Origin: G965216905 sp965216905
GTDB lineage: Bacteria; Actinomycetota; Acidimicrobiia; Spongiisociales; ZC4RG35
Direction of reading: 5' to 3'
Assembly (NCBI GenBank): GCA_965216905.1
Contig: OZ244213.1
Span: 1,674,001 to 1,738,000, forward strand
Length of the DNA: 64,000 nt
Shown: positions 16,017 to 23,930 of the stretch, one piece after another
Numbering within the stretch: the stretch's first letter is position 1
How the letters are laid out: each line of letters begins with the position of its first letter
Notes under the pieces: generated by a model
What the model was told of the DNA's origin: nothing
What the model saw: the letters and a program-made list of their open reading frames with translations, nothing else
Database searches by the model: none
Program-made: the position numbers and the translations under genes

Positions 16017-17765
16017 TCACTCGTCGAGTAGGTAGACGGGTTCCCGGTAATACCGGATCCGGCCGTGCCGCTCCTTCTCGGTGAGATAGTCGTGGAGCCA
16101 TCGGTTCTTCTCGTCGATCGTTCGCTCGTCGGAGAGGACATCCAGCGGGACGTCCAGCCGGAGCACTCGCCCGGGTAGGAGAAACCGGGTCACTCCGGCG
16201 GGGAGCAGCCGTCCCGAGCCGGCCGCCAGCAAGACCTGCTCCACCGTGAACTGGGGATACTCGACCAGCGCCGCCATGTCCGGAAACCATGCCGACAACT
16301 GCGCGGCGTTTCGCTCCAAGGTCCGCGAGACGGTGCCGGCTTCGATGTAGGCGGCCGCCACCGCCGCCAGCGCATCGAATCGGTTGATCCCGGCGTCGGC
16401 GTGGATCACGAGTCCGCGATCGTCGACCGTGACCATCGAGCAGATGCCTCCATACTCGATCACCCGACTCGAGGCGCGTTCTGGCTCGACCTCCTCGAGA
16501 GAGATGTCGTCCACGTTCTCGAGCACACCGATGAGATCGTCGGGCGAGATCGCCCGCACCACGTGGTGCCACGTCTCCAACTCGACCTCACCGTCGATGT
16601 CCACGTCCTGGACGATCGAATGGCGGACTCCCATCGTCTCCAGGGCCTTCGAGCGGGTGGCGCCATCGAGCACGACGTACCGGTCGTCGACCCGAGCGAC
16701 GAGTGGTGGATTTCTGATGACTCCTTCCTCGGTGATGCGCTCGGCGAGGCGGAGCGCGCGTTTCATGTCGACGGCCTCGTGTGGGATCACTTGGGCAACG
16801 TCGACGAATCGCAGCGGGAGCACCGACTCGGAGTCCAGGTCGCCGAGCCGGTCGAGGATCTTCCGGGCCACGTCGATGGCGGCCGTGGTCTGGGCGTCCG
16901 ACGTGCTCGCTCCGATATGAGGGGTGGCGACGACCCGCGGATGGGCGGCCAACGGGTTGTCGACCGCCGGTTCCTCGGCGAAGACGTCGAGGCCGGCGCC
17001 GGCGATGGTGCCCTCCTCCAACGCTTCCAGCAGGGCGGCTTCGTCGAGCACCGTGCCACGCGACGTGTTGATGAGGTAGGCGGATGGCCGCATCGTGTCC
17101 AGCTCTGCAGACCCGATGAGCCGGTCCGTGTCGGCTCGGGCCGGGACGTGCAGCGTCACGAAATCCGATTGAGCGAGGAGGTCGTACAGGTCGACCGATT
17201 GGATTCCGGACTCCAAGAACAGCTCGGGTGTCGGGCGGCGTTGGTTGATGAGGACGTTCATGTCGAACGCCCTCGCCCGGGTGGCGACCGCCTGACCGAT
17301 CCGGCCGAACCCCACGATTCCAACGGTCTTGCCCTGAAGGGCCGTCCCCATGAGCGCCGACTTCTCCCAGCGTCCTGCCTTCATGGCCGCGTCGGCCCGG
17401 GGAACCCGGCGCGCCAGGGCGAGCATCATCCCCAAGGTCAGTTCGGCCACCGCGATGGTGTTGGCGTCGGGGCTGTTGACCACCTCGATTCCCGCAGCCA
17501 CCGCGGCTTCCACATCGATGGCGTCGAGTCCGGCTCCCGCACGCCCGATGATCTCGAGTCGTTCCGCCCGAGCGACGATCGGTTGGGTGATCTTGGTGGC
17601 GCTTCTGACGATGACCGCTTCGTAGTCGCCGATGACCGAAGCCAGCTCCTCGGGTTCGAGGCCGGGGCGAACATCGACATCGAGCTGCTGTTCCATCAGC
17701 TGGATGCCTTCGGAAGCGATCGGGTCGCACACCAGCACACGGGGGCGACGATGAGACTCGGTCAC
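16017..17765 (-). CDS. serA: D-3-phosphoglycerate dehydrogenase fused to an SbnI/SerK-like serine kinase domain
   Basis: A 582-residue two-part protein. Residues 1-315 form a 3-phosphoglycerate dehydrogenase: Rossmann motif VGFGRIG (151-157), catalytic R236 (NTSRG), E265 and H283 (TPHIG). There is no ACT domain. Residues 318-582 instead match the ParB/sulfiredoxin-fold free serine kinases: PHEAVDMKR (E330), NPPLV, the LDGATR motif (366-371), VELETWHH, then the C-terminal PAGVTRF, GRVLRLDVPL and VYLLDE that recall staphylococcal SbnI. The first half oxidises 3-phosphoglycerate; the second would phosphorylate free serine to O-phosphoserine. The GTG start has AAGGAG 7 bases upstream and overlaps the SDR stop (GTGA). 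Kinase activity is inferred. Confidence 0.88.
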   Translation of the reverse strand: MTESHRRPRVLVCDPIASEGIQLMEQQLDVDVRPGLEPEELASVIGDYEAVIVRSATKITQPIVARAERLEIIGRAGAGLDAIDVEAAVAAGIEVVNSPDANTIAVAELTLGMMLALARRVPRADAAMKAGRWEKSALMGTALQGKTVGIVGFGRIGQAVATRARAFDMNVLINQRRPTPELFLESGIQSVDLYDLLAQSDFVTLHVPARADTDRLIGSAELDTMRPSAYLINTSRGTVLDEAALLEALEEGTIAGAGLDVFAEEPAVDNPLAAHPRVVATPHIGASTSDAQTTAAIDVARKILDRLGDLDSESVLPLRFVDVAQVIPHEAVDMKRALRLAERITEEGVIRNPPLVARVDDRYVVLDGATRSKALETMGVRHSIVQDVDIDGEVELETWHHVVRAISPDDLIGVLENVDDISLEEVEPERASSRVIEYGGICSMVTVDDRGLVIHADAGINRFDALAAVAAAYIEAGTVSRTLERNAAQLSAWFPDMAALVEYPQFTVEQVLLAAGSGRLLPAGVTRFLLPGRVLRLDVPLDVLSDERTIDEKNRWLHDYLTEKERHGRIRYYREPVYLLDE

Positions 17766-18466
17766 GTCAAGCTCCTTCCTCCGCCGATGACGATCACCTG
17801 TCCGGTGATGTAGGACGCGGCGTCCGAGCCGAGGAACGACACCAGCGCGGCGACCTCGTCGGGCAGACCCATTCTGCCCAGTGGGATCTTCGCCACCATC
17901 TTCGTCCGGACCTCGTCGGGGATCGCCATTGCCATCTCGGTTCCGATGAGGCCGGGAGCGATTGCGTTGACCCGAATCCGGGGTGCGAGATCGATGGCGA
18001 GGGCTCGGGTCATCCCGACCACGGCGCCTTTGGACATCGAGTAGTTGAACTGTCCGAAGTTGCCGAGGTAGGCCCGGGAGGCGATGTTGACGACGGATCC
18101 GGCCCGCATGACCGAGGTCAGCCGCTGGGTCAGTTCGAATGCCGCGCCGGCGTTCACGTCGAGGACGGCGGCGACGTCGTCGTCGGTCAGATTGATCAGC
18201 CGGGCGTCTCGGGTGATCCCTGCGTTGTTCACCACCAGACGTACGTCCGACCCGGCGGCCCCCACCACCTCGCCAAGCCCATCCGCATCGGTGAGGTCGG
18301 CATGGACGGTGGTCACGTTCACGCCCTTTCTGCGGAACTCCCCAGCCGTTCCCTCCAGCCGGTCCGAGAGATCCACCGCCACCAGATCCCATCCGTCGGA
18401 CGCCAGCCGGGTGGCAATCGCATGCCCAATGCCGCGGGCTGCTCCCGTCACGACTGCGGTGCTCAC
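17762..18466 (-). CDS. SDR-family oxidoreductase (FabG-like)
   Basis: A 234-residue classical short-chain dehydrogenase. The cofactor motif TGAARGIG is at residues 8-15, NNAG near 80, the catalytic Ser in VNIASRAY near 130 and YSMSK near 145. Family members reduce 3-oxoacyl-ACP or -CoA, or oxidise hydroxyacyl-CoA. It overlaps both neighbours by 4 bases, with a truncated SDR-like protein upstream and serA downstream. Together with the CoA-transferase gene this suggests a CoA-thioester pathway, and the SDR plus SDR-like pair may be the two subunits of one dehydrogenase. Confidence 0.88.
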   Translation of the reverse strand: MSTAVVTGAARGIGHAIATRLASDGWDLVAVDLSDRLEGTAGEFRRKGVNVTTVHADLTDADGLGEVVGAAGSDVRLVVNNAGITRDARLINLTDDDVAAVLDVNAGAAFELTQRLTSVMRAGSVVNIASRAYLGNFGQFNYSMSKGAVVGMTRALAIDLAPRIRVNAIAPGLIGTEMAMAIPDEVRTKMVAKIPLGRMGLPDEVAALVSFLGSDAASYITGQVIVIGGGRSLT

Positions 18467-18882
18467 GGGAGGGCCTTCCCGAGATGATCCCCTCCGAGGT
18501 GAATCAACTCCCCGGTCGGCGTCGCCGACCGCCCGAGCCGCTCGATCCAGTCGACGGTGGTCGCCGGCTCCACGCCGTCGTCCACCGCGAGCACGTTGAC
18601 CGAGACCCCGGCTCGAGTCAGCTCCAGGGCGGCGGTTCTGGCCGCCGACAGCAGCCCGGTTGCCACCATGGCCGACGGAGCGCCGCGGCGACCGAGCAAG
18701 TCGTCGTTGTGCACGACGTAGACCACCGGTGTTTCCGATCGGGCCGCAGCCTGGCTGAGTTCGAACGCTTCGAGGAGCTGTTCACGAGCCTCCTCCCAGC
18801 TTCCGGTCGAGCGCAGGGCTGCGAACACGGCAACGCCGACATTGAGCCCTTCTTCAACCCAACTTGGTGGCACGCTCTGCAC
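18463..18882 (-). CDS. truncated SDR-like protein, no catalytic motifs
   Basis: A 139-residue protein that resembles only the second half of a short-chain dehydrogenase: LLSAARTAALELTRAGVSVNVLAVD mirrors the helix after the YxxxK motif and the following strand, and TPTGELIHLGG mirrors the C-terminal end. It lacks TGxxxGxG and YxxxK, so it is not expected to be active alone. The gene is intact, with normal codon use, a clean ATG and a 4-base overlap with the complete SDR, which argues for a maintained partner subunit rather than decay. A known parallel is the catalytically silent SDR subunit of BbsCD. Confidence 0.65.
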   Translation of the reverse strand: MQSVPPSWVEEGLNVGVAVFAALRSTGSWEEAREQLLEAFELSQAAARSETPVVYVVHNDDLLGRRGAPSAMVATGLLSAARTAALELTRAGVSVNVLAVDDGVEPATTVDWIERLGRSATPTGELIHLGGDHLGKALP

Positions 18883-18912
18883 GAGGTGCGACGGTAGACC
18901 ACTGTCGGCGAT

Positions 18913-20091
18913 TCACGCACGTCCAGGCGGATCCATCTCCGATCGGATGGCTGCGGAGTGCTGATCGAGCAGCGGCGGTGGCCGCGTCGCGAACGCCGGG
19001 TTGCCGTCGTAGCGAAGCGGTGAGCCGATCACCCTCGTCGGTCCGGCCACGGGATGGTGAATGGCCTGCACCATTCGGTTGTGAGCCACCTGTGGGTCCG
19101 ACCACACCTCCGGCAACGTCATGACCCGCCCCACCGGGATGCCGGCGTCGGTGAGGAGCGCAACCCAGTGTTCGGTCGTGGCGGTCACGAACACGGTTTC
19201 GAGAAGCTCGGCGAGCGTCGCCCGGTCTTCCATCCGCGCGTCGTTGCCGGGCCAGCGGGCAATCCAATCCGGTCGGTCGAGGGCTTGGCAGAGGCGCTCG
19301 AAGTGGCGGTTCGAGACGATGGCGACCGCGAGGTGTCCGTCGGCCGTCTCGAAGCACTGGTTCGGCGCCAGGAATGGTGATGCCGTGCCCATCTTCGGAG
19401 GTTGCTCGTCGGCGGCAAACGCAATCGCATTCCAGCCGCCCTGAACCGCCAGCAGCCCGTCGCGCAAGCTGACCTCGACCCGGCGGCCACGTCCGCTCCG
19501 GACCCGGTCGACCAACGCGGCACAGATGGCGAGGGCTGCGTTGGTGCCGGCGACGTAGTCTCCGATGGTGGTGGCGGTCTTGCCGGGGCCCGAGCCGGGC
19601 TCTCCCGTGATCGACATCATCCCCGACTCGGCTTGGAAGATCACGTCGATACCGACCCGATCGGCGGCTGGTCCGTCGATCCCAAACGCCGAGACCTCCG
19701 CGTAGATCACGCCGGGATTGGTGCGGGACACATCCTCGTAGCCAAGCCCTCGGCGGCCGAGCGCTCCGCGACGAAGGTTGTGGACGACGACATCGGCCAC
19801 CCGACACAACGCACTCGCCAGTTCGCCGTCGCGCTCGTCCCCGAGGTCGAGTGCGATCGACCGTTTCCCCCGGTTCACCGACAGGAAGAATGCCGATTCG
19901 TCTTCTATGTATGGCCCGAAGTGGCGGCCGAGGTCACCGCCGGGGGGCTCCACCTTGATCACGTCGGCACCCAGATCCGCCAGCAACATCGTTGCGTATG
20001 GCGCGGCGATCAGATTCCCGAACTCGATGACCCGGACCCCCGCCAGCGGGCCGGGAGCCGGTGGTTCGGCCGGCGATTGGGAAGCGGTCAT
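18913..20091 (-). CDS. CaiB/BaiF-family (type III) CoA-transferase
   Basis: A 392-residue type III CoA-transferase. It opens with GVRVIEFGNLIAAPYATMLL and ADLGADVIKVEPPGGD, and has the catalytic Asp region near GIDVIFQAESG, then ITGEPGSGPGK. These enzymes move CoA between a dicarboxylic or hydroxyacid thioester and a free acid. It is first in a minus-strand set leading to the SDR pair and serA, and faces the universal stress protein gene across a 58-base gap. The donor and acceptor acids are unknown. Confidence 0.9.
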   Translation of the reverse strand: MTASQSPAEPPAPGPLAGVRVIEFGNLIAAPYATMLLADLGADVIKVEPPGGDLGRHFGPYIEDESAFFLSVNRGKRSIALDLGDERDGELASALCRVADVVVHNLRRGALGRRGLGYEDVSRTNPGVIYAEVSAFGIDGPAADRVGIDVIFQAESGMMSITGEPGSGPGKTATTIGDYVAGTNAALAICAALVDRVRSGRGRRVEVSLRDGLLAVQGGWNAIAFAADEQPPKMGTASPFLAPNQCFETADGHLAVAIVSNRHFERLCQALDRPDWIARWPGNDARMEDRATLAELLETVFVTATTEHWVALLTDAGIPVGRVMTLPEVWSDPQVAHNRMVQAIHHPVAGPTRVIGSPLRYDGNPAFATRPPPLLDQHSAAIRSEMDPPGRA

Positions 20092-20149
20092 GCTGCGCTC
20101 ATGATGGACGGTCTATCTTGGCGGAACCACATTCGAACCAGGAGGATTC

Positions 20150-20566
20150 GTGAAGATCGTCGTTGGATTCATCAACACGGCTGAGGGTCATGCGGCGGTC
20201 GACGCCGCCATCCGGGAGGCACAGCTTCGCGACGCAAAACTCGTGATCGTGAATTCGATGCACGGGGGCGGCAAGGAGTCCGCCGACGACTACATCGCGG
20301 TCGGAGAGGCGGTCGAACAGATCGAGGCCACGTTGAAGGACGCCAACGTCGCCTACGAGCATCATGAGTTCGTTCGAGGCAGGACTCCGGCCGAGGATGT
20401 CATCGAGGCCGTGCAGCAGACCGATGCGGACATGATCGTCATCGGCATTCGCACTCGCAGCGCGACCGGCAAGTTCCTGCTCGGCTCCAACGCCCTCGAC
20501 ATCCTTCACGACGCCACGGTCCCGGTGCTCTGCGTGAAGGCGGCAGCCCAACCCGCCGCCGACTGA
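20150..20566 (+). CDS. universal stress protein (UspA domain)
   Basis: A single UspA domain of 138 residues. The ATP-binding signature G-2x-T-R-S-A-T-G-K-F-L-L-G-S near residue 103-117 is intact, so this belongs to the ATP-binding Usp class. The start is GTG with AGGAGG 3-4 bases too close to a canonical optimum but clear (20140-20145), and a TATCTT box at 20114-20119 gives a short leader, in contrast to the leaderless genes nearby. It is probably induced under energy or redox stress as in other actinobacteria. Confidence 0.88.
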   Translation: MKIVVGFINTAEGHAAVDAAIREAQLRDAKLVIVNSMHGGGKESADDYIAVGEAVEQIEATLKDANVAYEHHEFVRGRTPAEDVIEAVQQTDADMIVIGIRTRSATGKFLLGSNALDILHDATVPVLCVKAAAQPAAD

Positions 20567-20661
20567 TCCGATCCGCACGCACGGGATTGCCCGGTCTGCT
20601 GCGGGCGGGCCGCGCAGCGGTGAAGTAGCGTGCGAGTCCGCGGCGGGACGAGGAGCACCCC

Positions 20662-22026
20662 ATGTCGAAGGCCACCAAGATCATCCTCGACGAATCCGAG
20701 ATGCCGACCACCTGGTACAACGTGGTGCCCGACCTGCCCGCACCGCCGCCCCCACCGCTGCACCCCGGCACCCATGATCCGGTCGGCCCCGACGACCTGG
20801 CGCCGCTCTTCCCGATGGGACTCATCGGCCAGGAAGTCACCGGTGACCGGTTCGTCGACATCCCCGGCGAGGTGCTGGACGTGTACCGCCTGTGGCGACC
20901 GTCGCCGCTGTATCGCGCCCGCCGTCTGGAGGCGGAGCTGCAGACACCCGCTCGGATCTACTACAAGTACGAGGGAGTTTCCCCGGCCGGGTCCCACAAG
21001 CCCAACACGGCCGTGCCGCAAGCCTTCTACAACGCCGCGGAAGGGACCGAGAAGCTGACCACCGAGACCGGGGCCGGTCAGTGGGGCTCGGCGCTCGCAT
21101 TCGCGACCTCTCAGTACGGCATCGAGTGCGAGGTGTGGCAGGTGCGTGCCAGCTACGACCAAAAGCCATATCGAAAGACGATGATGGAGGTGTGGGGCGC
21201 CACGGTGCATCCTTCGCCATCCGACCTGACCGAGGCAGGGCGCAAGATCCTCGCCGAGGATCCGGACAGCCCCGGCTCGCTCGGCATCGCGATCTCGGAG
21301 GCCGTGGAAGCCGCCGTCCAGTCGCCGACCACGCGGTACGCACTGGGGTCGGTGCTCAACCACGTCCTGCTGCATCAGACGATCATCGGCGAGGAGGCTC
21401 TGCTCCAGCTCGACAAGGTCGGGGAGACCCCGGACCTGCTCGTCGGGTGCACCGGTGGCGGATCGAACTTTGCCGGGCTGTCGGCGCCATTCCTGCGCGA
21501 GAAGATGGCCGGCAAGATGGCCCCGGTCATCCGATGCGTCGAACCGGCCGCATGCCCATCCCTCACCAAGGGTGAGTACCGGTACGACTTTGGCGACACG
21601 CTCGGAATGACGCCGCTCGTCAAGATGCACACCCTGGGGCACGACTTCGTACCCGACCCCATCCACGCCGGGGGCCTGCGATATCACGGCATGGCGCCGC
21701 TGGTCTCGCACCTCTACGAGCTCGGGCTGGTCGAAGCGGAGTCGGTTCATCAGAACGAGTGTTTCGAGGCCGCCACCCGATTTGCCCGCACCGAGGGCAT
21801 CATCCCCGCCCCCGAACCGACTCACGCCATCGCCGCCGCCATCCGCGAGGCGAAACGGTGCCGGGAGACAGGCGAGGAGAAGGTGATTCTCACCGCCCTG
21901 TGCGGACACGGTCACTTCGACCTCGCCGCGTACGAGGCCTATCAGGCAGGTCAACTGGTCGACTACGAATATCCGGAGGAGAAGGTGGCGGCGGCGATGG
22001 CACGGGTTCCGGTGATCGCCGGCTGA
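20662..22026 (+). CDS. trpB: TrpB2-type tryptophan synthase beta-like enzyme
   Basis: A 454-residue PLP enzyme of the TrpB2 group, distinguished from TrpB1 by length and the N-terminal extension with MPTTWYNVVPDLP. The PLP lysine is K113 in AGSHKPNTA, and the phosphate-binding loop is GCTGGGSNFAG near residue 258. TrpB2 enzymes convert indole or phosphoserine plus indole to tryptophan without a standard TrpA partner; no trpA is nearby. O-phosphoserine use has been reported for some TrpB2 enzymes, which is notable because a phosphoserine-forming fusion lies 3 kb away. GAGGAGC precedes the ATG. Confidence 0.9.
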   Translation: MSKATKIILDESEMPTTWYNVVPDLPAPPPPPLHPGTHDPVGPDDLAPLFPMGLIGQEVTGDRFVDIPGEVLDVYRLWRPSPLYRARRLEAELQTPARIYYKYEGVSPAGSHKPNTAVPQAFYNAAEGTEKLTTETGAGQWGSALAFATSQYGIECEVWQVRASYDQKPYRKTMMEVWGATVHPSPSDLTEAGRKILAEDPDSPGSLGIAISEAVEAAVQSPTTRYALGSVLNHVLLHQTIIGEEALLQLDKVGETPDLLVGCTGGGSNFAGLSAPFLREKMAGKMAPVIRCVEPAACPSLTKGEYRYDFGDTLGMTPLVKMHTLGHDFVPDPIHAGGLRYHGMAPLVSHLYELGLVEAESVHQNECFEAATRFARTEGIIPAPEPTHAIAAAIREAKRCRETGEEKVILTALCGHGHFDLAAYEAYQAGQLVDYEYPEEKVAAAMARVPVIAG

Positions 22027-22221
22027 GCAACCGGATCCGGCCGGCCCGGGCCCGGGTCCGCGGCGGGACCTGGAGGCGTCGGCCGGCCATCCTCCGATCC
22101 AACACCTCGCGTATCACGGGAGTTCTTTCGCGCTCTCTTGGGAACTCGTACAGGCTCGGCTGCGTCCGACCGAAGAGACGAGCAGACGACGCCGAGTCCG
22201 CACCCAAGGGGAGACGACGTG

Positions 22222-22335
22222 ATGGTTCAAGCCCAGTACCGCCCAGTTCGCCGGACTTCGCTCCTCGGGACGGTGGCGCCGTTCATTCCCGTGCTCCTGT
22301 TCGTAGCCTGGGTCGCCGGACGAGCCATGCTGTGA
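22222..22335 (+). CDS. possible small single-pass membrane protein
   Basis: A 37-residue reading frame with a basic N-terminus (RPVRR) and one hydrophobic segment (about residues 15-35). AAGGGGAG (22205-22212) lies 9 bases before the ATG; a GTG directly in front of it is an alternative start. No family is recognised. It fills part of the 195-base gap between trpB2 and udk, together with a GC-rich stretch just after trpB2 that could be a terminator. Confidence 0.4.
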   Translation: MVQAQYRPVRRTSLLGTVAPFIPVLLFVAWVAGRAML

Positions 22336-22399
22336 GTGGGAGGGGCATGGCGTCGCCCTTTCGGACCGATCGGTCGGCGCTCGGTATGGTCCCGGCACG

Positions 22400-23071
22400 A
22401 TGGTGCTGCCTCCCCCACCCCGATTCGATCCGACCGGTTGGGCCAATGAGACGCCTCTGATCATCGGGATCGCCGGTGGGAGCGGATCCGGCAAGACCAC
22501 CATCGCCGAGGCACTGACCGAGGCGATCACCGGCGTCGCGTTCGTCAAGCACGACTCGTACTACGTGCATCAGCCGAAGCTGAGCTTCGAGGAGCGGGCC
22601 CGGGTGAACTACGACCATCCGGATTCGTTGGAGACCGCATTGTTGGTCGAGCACCTGGAACGGCTGCGCAGCGGGCTCACCTTCGACATGCCGGTGTATG
22701 ACTTCTCGCGTCATCTCCGGAGCGAAGAGGTCGTCGAGGTGGCGCCGGCACCAGTGGTCGTCGTGGAGGGGATTCTGGTGCTCGCCGATGCGGACCTCCG
22801 CGAACTGATGGACCTCAAGGTGTACGTGGACACCGCCGCCGACCTCCGGTTCGCCCGCCGGCTGGAACGTGACATCCGTGAACGCGGCCGGACCGTCGAC
22901 TCTGTGCTGACCCAATACCTCACGACGGTTCGACCCATGCACGAGCAGTTCGTCGAGCCTTCGAAGCGTCATGCCGACCTGATCATCCCGGGCGGCATGA
23001 AGGTGGGTGCGGTGGCAACGATCATTGAACTGATCCGGGCCCGGATGACGGCCGACGCCGCCGCCGGCTGA
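22400..23071 (+). CDS. udk: uridine kinase
   Basis: A 223-residue P-loop kinase of pyrimidine salvage that phosphorylates uridine and cytidine. The Walker A motif GGSGSGKTT starts at residue 26. The nucleoside-binding YYVHQPKLSFEERARVNYDHPDS, VVVEGILVL and FARRLERDIRERGR lid are all in order. The length is normal. A TATGGT box (22385-22390) ends 9 bases before the ATG, the leaderless arrangement. It stands alone, 43 bases before proC. Confidence 0.92.
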   Translation: MVLPPPPRFDPTGWANETPLIIGIAGGSGSGKTTIAEALTEAITGVAFVKHDSYYVHQPKLSFEERARVNYDHPDSLETALLVEHLERLRSGLTFDMPVYDFSRHLRSEEVVEVAPAPVVVVEGILVLADADLRELMDLKVYVDTAADLRFARRLERDIRERGRTVDSVLTQYLTTVRPMHEQFVEPSKRHADLIIPGGMKVGAVATIIELIRARMTADAAAG

Positions 23072-23114
23072 TCGGACGATTCCACCCACGCTTCCGGGCC
23101 GTACACTCACCGCC

Positions 23115-23930
23115 ATGAGACCTTCGGTTGCGGTTCTGGGCGTCGGAGCGATGGGTGAGGCCATCGTCCGCGGGCTGCTCGGGGCCGGATGGGAGCAACC
23201 AGAGCTGACGACGGCCGTTCGTCGGGAGGTGCGTCTCCACGACGTCGAGACCCGGATCGGCGTGACGTGTCATCTCGACGCCAGTGCGGCCGTCGCCGGC
23301 CGCGACGTCGTCGTCGTAGCGGTCAAACCCCGCGATGTCGAAGGCCTGCTCAAGTCCATCGCGGGCCTGGTCGGGGAAGACCAGGTCGTCATCAGCATCG
23401 CCGCTGGGGTTCCGATCTCCGTCTTCGAGACGGCGCTGCACGGCGTTCCCGTGCTCCGAGCGATGCCGAACACGCCGTCGCTCGTCGGGGAAGGCGTCAC
23501 CGCCGTGGCAGGTGGCACCTGGGTGTCCGAGGACCACGTCGCCCGCGCCCGACGCGTGCTCGAGGCGGTGGGTCATGTGTCGGTGATGGACGAGGGCCTT
23601 TTGGACGCGGTCACGGCGGTATCTGGCAGTGGACCTGCGTATGTGTTTCTCCTGGCAGAGGCACTCGAGGAGGCCGCGGTACGAGAGGGCCTCCCGCATG
23701 ACATCGCCACCGCGCTCGTTCACCAGACCGTACGAGGCGCCGGACATCTTCTCACCGAAACCACCGCACGCCCGGGCGAACTCCGGGCTCAGGTCACGTC
23801 GCCGGGTGGCACCACTGCGGCCGCGGTGCATGTGCTCGAGGAGCGCGGGTTCCGGGCGGTGGTCGAGGATGCGGTGCGCGCGGCGGCCGCCCGCAGCCGG
23901 GAGCTCGGTGAGATGGTGGAGCGGTCGTGA
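23115..23930 (+). CDS. proC: pyrroline-5-carboxylate reductase
   Basis: A 271-residue enzyme making proline from pyrroline-5-carboxylate with NAD(P)H. GVGAMGEAIVRGLL is the Rossmann motif, AVKP and MPNTPSLVGEG are the family segments, and SGSGPAYVFLLAEAL plus TSPGGTT form the C-terminal substrate and dimerisation region. A TACACT box (23102-23107) ends 7 bases before the ATG. The stop overlaps the start of proline dehydrogenase by 4 bases, an unusual coupling of opposite reactions. Confidence 0.93.
   Translation: MRPSVAVLGVGAMGEAIVRGLLGAGWEQPELTTAVRREVRLHDVETRIGVTCHLDASAAVAGRDVVVVAVKPRDVEGLLKSIAGLVGEDQVVISIAAGVPISVFETALHGVPVLRAMPNTPSLVGEGVTAVAGGTWVSEDHVARARRVLEAVGHVSVMDEGLLDAVTAVSGSGPAYVFLLAEALEEAAVREGLPHDIATALVHQTVRGAGHLLTETTARPGELRAQVTSPGGTTAAAVHVLEERGFRAVVEDAVRAAAARSRELGEMVERS

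Noticed and set aside
16017..18392. Single 791-residue protein extending SerA upstream
   Set aside because: The first 209 residues are the SDR gene read in another frame; GTG at 17765 with AAGGAG upstream is the proper start. The fusion to the SbnI-like part is C-terminal and unaffected.
22027..22221. tRNA or structured RNA in the gap after trpB2
   Set aside because: No cloverleaf or terminal CCA-like ends; only a GC-rich run and a weak inverted repeat.
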